NCBI GenBank assembly: GCA_963565915.1
Contig: OY751486.1
Span: 4,836,001 to 4,900,000 of the forward strand
Reading direction: 5' to 3'
Source of the DNA: Entoloma clypeatum
Taxonomy: Eukaryota > Basidiomycota > Agaricomycetes > Agaricales > Entolomataceae
DNA length: 64,000 nucleotides
Part shown: positions 56,807-64,000 of the stretch, one piece after another
Position numbering within the stretch: position 1 is the first letter of the stretch
Layout: each line of letters begins with the position of its first letter
Translations under genes and position numbers: made by a program
The notes under the pieces: model-generated
What the model saw: only the letters and a program-made list of their open reading frames with translations
What the model was told of the DNA's origin: nothing
Databases searched by the model: none

Positions 56807-59800
56807 TCATCCTTTGACGATGATCGGATCAGGGGCTGGCTTCTTTTTCTGAATGGTATACTTCGGGGTTTCGTATGGCGATAACAGGGTCTCGTTGAAC
56901 ACAGGGTGGATCATTTTCCAGGTTTTGGGAAGATCAAGACGGTATGCGCTAGCTCCTTTCTTCTCTAGGACTTTGAACGGTCCGTGTCGGAGGGCGTCAA
57001 GTTTCTTTGAGGGCCGATCAGTCCTGATGTTAGTCCCTTCCAGCCACACCTTGTCTCCGATGCGGTAATTCCGAGACGGGCTTCGTCGTGTGTCAACTGT
57101 CTTCTTCATCTGATCCTGGGCCTGTTTCAGTGCTGTGTTGGCTTCTTCTCGTGCCTGTTTGAGTTTTTTCAAGAAGTCGTTTGCCGCTGGATTGGTGTCT
57201 TCCAACACAAGTTCTCCCTTCCAAGGATGCAGACCGTAGTTGAGATAGAATGGTGTGTACTTTGTCGCTTGATGTTCTTTGTCATTGTACTGGAATTCTG
57301 CGATTGCGATCCATTCTGCCCAATCATCTTGTAGATGGTTGACAAAGTTTTGTAAGAACACCTCGGTTCCCTGATGCGATCGTTCGGCTTGTCCATCAGT
57401 TTGTGGATGGTACGCAGTGGACAGGTTTCTCTTGATTCCCAACATGCGGCAAAGTATCTCCATGAACTTCGCGGCGAACTGTGGTCCTCTGTCGCTAATG
57501 ATCTTCTTAGGGATCCCATGAAGCTTCCATATCTGGTCCCGATAGATCTTGGCTAATCCTTCAGCCGATAGTTCCATGGTTGTCGGGATGAGATGAAGCA
57601 TCTTTGAATGTCTGTCTGTGATGACCAGGATTGCGTTCTTCCCATCAGATTCTGGTATCGGTCCCACGACGTCAATCCCTATGTCTTCCCATGGTTGACT
57701 TGGCACGGCGTTAGGGTGTAGAGGGGCGTGTCTCCTTTGGCGGCTGATCTTGTTACGTTGACAGGTGTCACAACCTTTCACATACTTCTTTACGTCATGT
57801 AGGATGGTGGGCCACCAGTAGGTGCGAGTGAGGAGTTCATGTGTTCGATATTGTCCTGGATGTCCTGCCACTGGTGCGTCGTGCGCTTCAAACATCAGTT
57901 CTTGGCGCAATTGTGGGTCTGGTGGAACATAGACTCGTTCTCCTGCGTAGGTGATGCCATTTTCCTGCTGGTACCAGTGAGGATTCTTCTTCAGACCCTG
58001 GGCTACTTCTGTCTCCATGCGGTTTGAACCCTTGATGCGTGCGATCCACAGATTTTCGATGGTCATGACGTTTCCAATTTTGATGGAATCAGATGTTTCA
58101 CCCCCTTCAAAGAATTGTTCCTCCGTGAACATCTCCATTTGTATCACATCTTCTGATTCCAATCGTTTCAAAAATAGCCCCTCCTTGAGCATTTGGTCGC
58201 TGTCCTGCGGCTCGAGTTCCGTCTCATACCAGGGTAAACGTGACAGGATGTCTGCTTTCGCGTTTGTCTTCCCAGGTACATGTCGCAATTCAAAGTCATA
58301 GTCTTGTAACTTCATCTTCCAGCGCCTCTGTCGTTGGTTTAGGTCCTGAGGACGCCGGAAATACTCCAGGTTTTTGTGATCGGTTAAGATCTCGAAACGT
58401 TCCTTGGCTTCAAGTAGATAATGTCGCCAGTCCTTCAGTGCTTCCATGACTGCCAAGAGTTCCTTGTCATATATCTCGTAATTCTGTTTGGCCGCGGACA
58501 TGGTCCGCGACAAGAACACGATAGGATGCCACTTGTTGTTTTGTTTCTGTGAAAGTACCGCTCCAATCGCATAACCCGATGCATCGGTTTCGACCCTGAA
58601 CTGTCTGTCCGGTTTGGGCAATGCCAAGACTGGTGCCGTCGTGATTGCCCGTATGAGACCTTCAAATGCTTCTTGCGCCGCTGGTCCCCACGTGAATGCT
58701 GTATTTCCCGTAAGTGTTGTGAGTGGCTTTGCGATGTTTGAGTATCCTTCAATAAAGCGTCGATAAAAATTGGCAAATCCCAGGAACCTCTGGACTTCCT
58801 TTTTTGATGTGGGTACTCGCCAGTTCCGGATTGTGTCCACCTTTTCAGTTTCCATCTCAACACGTCCTTCTCCAACGACATATCCCAATATGGGGCATTT
58901 CGTTACTTCCCAAAGACACTTCTTCTCCTTTAGGAACAGGTCATTGTCTGACAGAATCTGCAAGATCTCTTCGGTGTTCCGGGCGAGTTCTTCCTTGGTT
59001 TTACCAATAACCACTATGTCATCCATGTAAATCACACAGATGCGCCGATGGATCTGATCCCTGAATAGGCTGGCCATCATCCGAGAGAACGTTCCCGGGG
59101 AGTTGCAGAGACTGAAAAACATGACCAATGGTTCAAACAATCCTCGGCTGGTCAGGAAGGCGGCTTTCCATTCATCACCCTTCTTGATCCGCAAGTTATT
59201 GTATCCCCACATGATGTCCATTTTGTTGAAGTAGACTGCGTCCTTCAATACATCCAAGAGGTTGTTGATGCGTGGGAGTGGGAATTTGTCCTTAACCGTG
59301 AATTTATTGACCGTGCAATAATCCTGTACCAATCGTTTGGAACCGTCTTTCTTGTTAATGAAGAAGCAGGGTGATGCATAAGGGGATTTGGACAGTCGGA
59401 TCTTTCCGGTTGCCAGGCCTTCATCGATGAATTCATCCAGTTCTTCTTGCTCCTTTTGGGTCATAGGGTACGTGTTTCCTCCTAGCTCCTTTGGTGCATC
59501 CGGTGTAAGTTCAATGCCGTGGTCCCATTCTCTTTCCTTTGGGATCTTGTCGAAGTTTTCTTTTTCAAAGAGATGGGCAAAACGTTCAACGTATGAGGGT
59601 CGTTTGGTTGTGGGAGGTGGTGTGGGAGTAACTGCTTCCAATATGGGGTCTCCGGGCTTCCAATTCTGATCCGATTTCTTGGGCGCGTCCTTGTCTCGTA
59701 CTTCCACCATGCGAACCCAATGTTTGCGACCATTAAGGTTAACCCTGAAATCCGAGTGTTTGGTTTGACATGTTGATGGGCATCAGTTGAATGTTACAGC

Positions 59801-60235
59801 GCCGGTCGTCCAATTGATTGTGGGGTTGTGGTGCACCAACCAGTCATGTCCCAAAAGCATGTCCGTTCTCCCAATGTCCAATACCATTGCTTCCATGGTT
59901 TCCTGGTGTGTTCCTAAATCCAGCTTGACTTCGGCAAGTTTTTCTGCTTTCTGTTGTCGGTTCGGCGATCCATCCGCATTTAGGATTGATATGGGCTTTA
60001 TTCCACGTGTGGGGAGGTTCTGTTCGCGTACTATTCTGGGATGGATACATGTGCGTTCACATCCGCTATCAACCTCGGGTCGAATGGCCTTTGGTCCTCG
60101 TTGTGTTTTGATCTGAGCTTGCAGCTTGATCTCTCGTCGTTTCGGAGGTTTATCTCCCTTGACAATCTTAGTTGACGCAACGGCTCGCTTTGCAGGGATA
60201 ACATAAGTTATATTGTCTGTAGTTGCACCAGGCAA
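56807..60235 (-). pseudogene. Gypsy-2 pol: protease, RT, RNase H, integrase
   Basis: A 967-codon frame (59710-56807) covers RT with YMDD near 59015, RNase H, the H/C zinc motif (CDTCQRNK) and the integrase core. Upstream, 60235-59783 holds the protease (VDSGCERT). The TGA at 59783-59785 separates the two, and the TGA at 56807-56809 cuts off the chromodomain, which remains readable downstream in the same frame to about 56650. At both stops Gypsy-1 has an Arg codon. Confidence 0.9.
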
Positions 60236-60276
60236 GCGAGTTTGTTTAATGGATAAGGGTCGCGACTTAGCGTCGT

Positions 60277-61146
60277 TTAATCGGACCCTTCGGGAAAATC
60301 CTTCTCATCGGTCTCTATGGTGATGGTTTCATCGTCATCATCGGTATCTCCATCAGACACCTTCCTAATCTTTCCAGAGTTCTTCTTCGGCTTGCGGCAG
60401 TTGCGCGCGATATGTCCTTCTTGGTCGCAGTTGAAACACTTACGACCATCTTTCTTCTTTGGGGCTTTGCAGTCTTTGGCAAGGTGACCAAAGCGCTGAC
60501 AGTTGTAGCAACGGGCTACTCCTGCTTTGTCGATCTCCATGGCTTTGCCTTGACCGCCATAAGTGGTGCCCGATCCGGTGCGTGTGTCGCCACCCCCTCG
60601 GATGACTAATGCATGTCCCTCCATCTGTCGTCCCTTGTTTCGGATCTCCTTTGCGTAATCAGTGTACGTCTTGCCATCGCTAGCCACTTGTTCAGAAATT
60701 CTGCGGTTGACGTTCTTTTCCAGGATGTATTTCCCAGTTTCTTCGCCAAGGTTTGACAGCTTCAAGAGCTCTTCGAATTCATCCAAGAATTCGTCGATGG
60801 TGCGTTTCTCCTGTTTCAGGACTTCGAGTTTCGCCTTGGCCGCTGCCGACTTGTTGGCAATAGAGAATCGCGTAGCGATGTCATCTGAGAACCCTAACCA
60901 GGTGATGTTCTCGCCATCGGTGGCAAGGTCGTCTAACTTGTTGCTGGCCCAGTGTTTACCGGACCCTTCCATCATGTGGGATAACACTGCAAGAATCTTC
61001 TGATCATCGGACAGGCCCTTCTGGAACCTGATGTATAATTTGGTGGCTTTCCACCACTCGTCGAAGGTGTGTCTGTCTTTGAACATCCCAGGATCTTTGA
61101 TGATCTTGGATGTATCCATTGTTTGTACTGTCGGTGCTTCTGCCAT
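60277..61146 (-). CDS. Gypsy-2 gag polyprotein
   Basis: A 289-codon frame starting MAEAPTVQTMDTSKI matches the C-terminal three quarters of the Gypsy-1 gag. It has the capsid-like region and two CCHC zinc knuckles (CYNCQRFGHLAKDC, CFNCDQEGHIARNC) before an acidic tail. In Gypsy-1 the frame extends further upstream; here a stop between the first ORF and this Met shortens it. Confidence 0.8.
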   Translation of the reverse strand: MAEAPTVQTMDTSKIIKDPGMFKDRHTFDEWWKATKLYIRFQKGLSDDQKILAVLSHMMEGSGKHWASNKLDDLATDGENITWLGFSDDIATRFSIANKSAAAKAKLEVLKQEKRTIDEFLDEFEELLKLSNLGEETGKYILEKNVNRRISEQVASDGKTYTDYAKEIRNKGRQMEGHALVIRGGGDTRTGSGTTYGGQGKAMEIDKAGVARCYNCQRFGHLAKDCKAPKKKDGRKCFNCDQEGHIARNCRKPKKNSGKIRKVSDGDTDDDDETITIETDEKDFPEGSD

Positions 61147-61148
61147 GT

Positions 61149-61835
61149 CTAGAACCTGCGGAGTAGGAGAGGTGTTGGATTGTTGGGATGAAGATGGGGT
61201 TTGGGATACAGGTAGGGGTTGAAAATCAGTCCCTGTTCTAGGCGTCTGTTCGGTATCTGACTGCGCGGAGTCAAAAGTAAATTCGTCAGGGGACTCGTCG
61301 GCGGAATCGGTGGCAAAACGTTTGGGGTATTTCCTCTGTAGATCTCTAAGGAATCTCTGTTCCTGCGCGTCTGTTGGTCACGAGAAGGGGTCAAGTCTCT
61401 CGTTTCGTGCCCAACGGTTGTACTCGGTTTGTTGTTCTTCGATGGTGAAGTGGGCGTAGATCTGCTGCTTCGAGTAAGACGTGATGATGTGGCTCTGGGA
61501 CGTCTTGATGTGAGCATCCTAATCAATCTTCTGATAACGGTTGTCTGGACACCGATAAACTCTCTGATCTCTGTGATCCGACCTGTCTGAGGTCCTTCTT
61601 GAACGCGAAAGCTTTCGAGTTTGTTCTGTCGGGCGTTGTAATGCGCGATCTGGTGTTGCCGAGCAAGATGGATGCTCTCTGCTATCTCGCCATGGGGGCG
61701 ATGCTCGTCATTGTCTAGTTCTTCGTCAAGCACCTGCTGTAGGATGCGACGGATCTCCAATTCGATGTACTGCTGGATGAGTGTAAAATCGATACTGTCT
61801 CGAGGACTTAGCTCCTCCTGTCGGGCTTCTGGCAT
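61149..61835 (-). CDS. Gypsy-2 N-terminal ORF upstream of gag
   Basis: A 228-codon frame starting MPEARQEELSPRDSIDF, with a helical Arg/Glu/Gln-rich N-terminal half and a Ser/Thr/Pro/Arg-rich second half. The first 145 residues or so align with Gypsy-1 (12470-12912), supporting coding use; the last part reads the gag start in another frame. Role unknown. Confidence 0.55.
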   Translation of the reverse strand: MPEARQEELSPRDSIDFTLIQQYIELEIRRILQQVLDEELDNDEHRPHGEIAESIHLARQHQIAHYNARQNKLESFRVQEGPQTGRITEIREFIGVQTTVIRRLIRMLTSRRPRATSSRLTRSSRSTPTSPSKNNKPSTTVGHETRDLTPSRDQQTRRNRDSLEIYRGNTPNVLPPIPPTSPLTNLLLTPRSQIPNRRLEQGLIFNPYLYPKPHLHPNNPTPLLLRRF

Positions 61836-61952
61836 GCTGAATGGGTTACTGGTGAAGTCTTCAAAGAAGCGCGACGTCTTGACTCGTCTGGTAGTTGCTC
61901 TCTTCGCTCTGGGCGAACCTAACGAGATTTAGCAACTTGGAAGACGCAGGTA

Positions 61953-62322
61953 TGTTACGCGTAACAAACCGTTCCAAGGTTCGGGCAGAGTATGCAGGAA
62001 GATGGAAAGGCGAAGAGCAATGTGATTGCTAAATCTAAGGAATGTAGCTATGGTACATGAGGTTTATATAGTACTGACTATGAGCGGTAGCGAATGAGTC
62101 AGTAACTGCGGAAGGCAGTGCGCATGAGTAAGGCGACTGCGGAAGGCTATGCACTAATGAGTAAGCTGACTGCGGAATGAGTCAGACAGCTGCGGAAAGC
62201 GAGTCAGCGCGGGAGCGAAGTATACTAAAGGAAATAAAGTATAATATGATATGTGTAAGCGGGGGCCGATGAGTAAAAGTGAAAAAGTAAGCGTATACGT
62301 CCATAGTCGTTAGTCCATAACA
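61953..62322 (-). repeat. Gypsy-2 5' LTR
   Basis: 370 bp. It differs from the 3' LTR at four positions or dinucleotides, all explicable as CpG decay, and is followed by AGGTA. Confidence 0.93.
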
Positions 62323-62647
62323 AGGTAATGGCAGTGAGGTGAGTTATGTGAGGAGACTTGAGGTGTTGAGAGAGGATTGATACAGCATACACAATGTCCG
62401 GTCATGTCATAATGGTGCAGTACATGAGTGACCCAATCATCTCTCAGTATTTGGTGTTCTTGGTGGGTGTAAGGAGTGTTGGTGAGATGGCTAGACTGTC
62501 GGGACTAAGGTCAACATGAGGTTCCATAGGCGTCGAAGTGGTACGAGCATCTTGTAGGCCGAAACGGTTGACAATCTGAAGGATATAGGCCTCCTGACCC
62601 AAAGAGATGGTACATGTGTTGATGTCGCGCTTGACAGAGACTCCAAG
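62323..62647 (-). pseudogene. Copia-2 pol middle segment
   Basis: After the RT active-site region the minus strand continues with the Copia signature ISLGQEAYILQIVNRFGL and an MIGSLMYCTIMT-type segment. Two in-frame TGA codons (62444-62446 and 62402-62404) stand where Copia proteins usually have Arg (Y-R-x-x-x-G-S-L, T-R-P-D). It is cut at 62322 by Gypsy-2. Confidence 0.8.
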
Positions 62648-63136
62648 TAGTGTTTGAAAGTCCAGTCCAGTCCAGTTTTTTTAAGAACCTAGAACCCAGA
62701 CTGGTTGAGTGGTTTCTCCAAAATACTGAAACCAGGACTGGACTGGTCAAAGACTGGTGAATCAGTCTTTCCTTTCTCAAAAAAAGTAAACCAGGATTGG
62801 TTCGAACTGGTTTAAACTGATTATTATCCAATTTATTAAAACTGTTTCAAAGTATCATTTATGACACATTTCAAAACATTTTATAGAAGTTTTGATGAAT
62901 AAAATTTATGTGAACCTATATGAACCTGTGTGAACCTATGACCAGTTTACATTTTTTGAGTCTCAAATCAAGACTGGTGTTGAACCAGTCTCCTTTTTTT
63001 CCAAAATTTGAAGAACCTGAGACTGGTCAATCCTCAAAAATCTGAAACTTGAGACTGCAGTCCAGTCTCTCACCAGTCTTTACCAGTCTGGTTCTGGTCC
63101 AGTTCTAGGTCTTTGAGACTGGACTTCAAAACACTA
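62648..63136 (+). mobile_element. hAT-type MITE with 8-bp target duplication
   Basis: The 489-bp element has terminal inverted repeats TAGTGTTTGAAAGTCC and GGACTTCAAAACACTA, flanked by the 8-bp target duplication ACTCCAAG (62640-62647 and 63137-63144). The TAGTG terminus and the 8-bp duplication are hAT traits. It has no ORF; the interior is repeated GACTGGTC/ACCAGTCT words. Confidence 0.85.
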
Positions 63137-64000
63137 ACTCCAAGTAGCCAGCTGATAGGTCCGAGGTCAACGAGTTCGAAATACTCACACATTTTGGTTT
63201 TGATTTTGGCAGATGAGTCGGCAGAGTCGGCAAAGATGGTAAAGTCATCAGTAGCCATGGCAAGGATGACGAATTTGTGATCATCGAAACAGTAAAACAC
63301 GGCCTCATCAGCAAGACATACCGTGAACCCTAAAATCCTCAAAATTCACACCAACTCCTTATACCACTTATGTGTCCCCTGCTTTGTCCCATATAATGGC
63401 TTCAGTAGCTTCAGAACTAGGTCTGTGCATCCAGTTGCCTTGATGATTTTGGCTAGCAGGTTGGCACGGAAATCCTTGAAGTATTCAGGTAAGCCGGTAT
63501 GGATGATTTCGTCTTCATCGAGCCATGTGTTGAGGTAAGCATTTTTAATGTCGGCTTGCTCAACGATAACATTGGGTCCCTTGGATGCGGCAATGGCGAG
63601 GAGTGCTTTGAGGCTGGTTGGGCAGACAGTTGGGGCAAAAGTTTCGATGTAATCAACGCCGAACTTCTGGTGAAATCCTTTGGTGACAAAATGGGCTTTG
63701 AAGCGGGAGACATTCCCAAGTGCATCACATTTGCAGCAGAGTACCCATTGAGATGGGATAATGTTCGTGTCGACAGGACGTGGGACAACTTGCCAAGTGC
63801 CCAGTTTCTCATATTGGGTTAATTCTTCCTTGATCGCCGATCTCCATTGTTCCGTTTTGGGGCCATCAAGTGCTTCTCGGATCACGGGATAATCACCCAT
63901 GATTGCTAAGGCAAACTCCCAGGTGGAAGCAAAATTGCTTCTGTCTAATCCCTCTCCGTTATTTTCAATGACAAGGGCAGTATCATTCATGGCAGAATGG
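63137..64000 (-). pseudogene. Copia-2 reverse transcriptase, partial
   Basis: The minus strand carries the Copia RT start (EQWRSAIKEELTQYEKLGTW), then WVLCCKCDALGNVSRFKAHF, EQADIKNAYLN and the polymerase motif ATDDFTIFA (usually Y-V-D-D), ending WLLGVSV at the MITE. An in-frame TGA is at 63346-63348. The Tyr-Val before Asp-Asp is Ala-Thr, a further sign of decay or divergence. It runs off the right edge. Confidence 0.85.

Larger units (their letters stand above)
55734..62322 (-). mobile_element. Chromodomain Ty3/Gypsy retrotransposon (Gypsy-2), full length
   Basis: This 6589-bp element has 370-bp LTRs (55734-56103 and 61953-62322) and the target duplication AGGTA (55729-55733 and 62323-62327). 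It has the same gene order and close similarity to Gypsy-1. It has in-frame TGA codons at 56807 and 59783, at places where Gypsy-1 has Arg. Between the 5' LTR and the primer site is a 15-bp insertion copied from the host flank (61938-61952). The LTRs differ only at four CpG-derived sites. Confidence 0.95.
55653..64000 (-). mobile_element. Ty1/Copia element (Copia-2), interrupted by Gypsy-2 and a MITE
   Basis: Minus-strand Copia pol segments are seen at 55653-55733, 62323-62647 and 63137-64000. In coding order these are the RT N-terminus (right edge, running off the window), RT catalytic part, C-terminal linker, and RNase H. It is distinct from Copia-1 in sequence. Inserted elements are Gypsy-2 (55734-62322), the hAT MITE (62648-63136) and the MITE fragment left of 55653. 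No LTR is in the window. Confidence 0.8.

Overview
The window looks like a chromosome segment of a filamentous basidiomycete, most likely an Agaricomycete. The evidence is genes split by many introns of about 50-70 bp, a FunK1-type fungal kinase, a DUF6534 membrane protein, several fungal P450s, a chromodomain Ty3/Gypsy element and tyrosine-recombinase (DIRS-like) retrotransposons. Most real genes are cut into exons too short to show as long ORFs. I rebuilt them from splice sites, reading frame and family motifs.

Layout. 1-14514 is a nested transposon block: a decayed Ty3/Gypsy fragment (1-~3480, minus), then a Ty1/Copia element (~3485-14514, plus) split by a complete chromodomain Gypsy element (Gypsy-1, 6813-13415, minus) with a perfect 5-bp target duplication. 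14846-32776 is a gene island: LPX1/AKT2-like alpha/beta hydrolase (-), P450 (+), DUF6534 protein (-), ICMT-like methyltransferase (-), P450 (+), cyclase-family protein (-), and two tandem P450 paralogues (+). A tRNA-Glu(CTC) with an intron and two decayed tRNA-Glu copies lie among or just after the tandem pair. 33735-36097 is a FunK1 kinase. From 36098 to the end the window is repeats: foldback elements, long inverted satellite arrays, two DIRS-like retrotransposons (A plus, B minus), 20-bp minisatellites, a second copy of the chromodomain Gypsy (Gypsy-2, 55734-62322) inside a Copia pol, and a hAT-type MITE in the same pol.

How the parts relate. The island genes each have an intact exon model with matching splice phases. 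Three of the four P450s share one N-terminal motif, and all are interleaved with a methyltransferase, a hydrolase and a cyclase-family protein. This is compatible with an oxidative or secondary-metabolite locus, but no backbone synthase is present, so pathway membership is inference. The transposons carry a strong CpG-deamination signature. Every difference between the LTR pairs of both Gypsy copies is at a CpG site, and nearly every premature stop is TGA. In six cases a related copy in the window still carries an Arg codon, usually CGN, at that position.

Most notable: the CpG signature; an 11-nt self-priming primer site in Gypsy-1; host flank found inside Gypsy-2; a conserved extra ORF in both Gypsy copies; a 20-exon gene for a 303-aa protein; and the P450 plus tRNA duplication.
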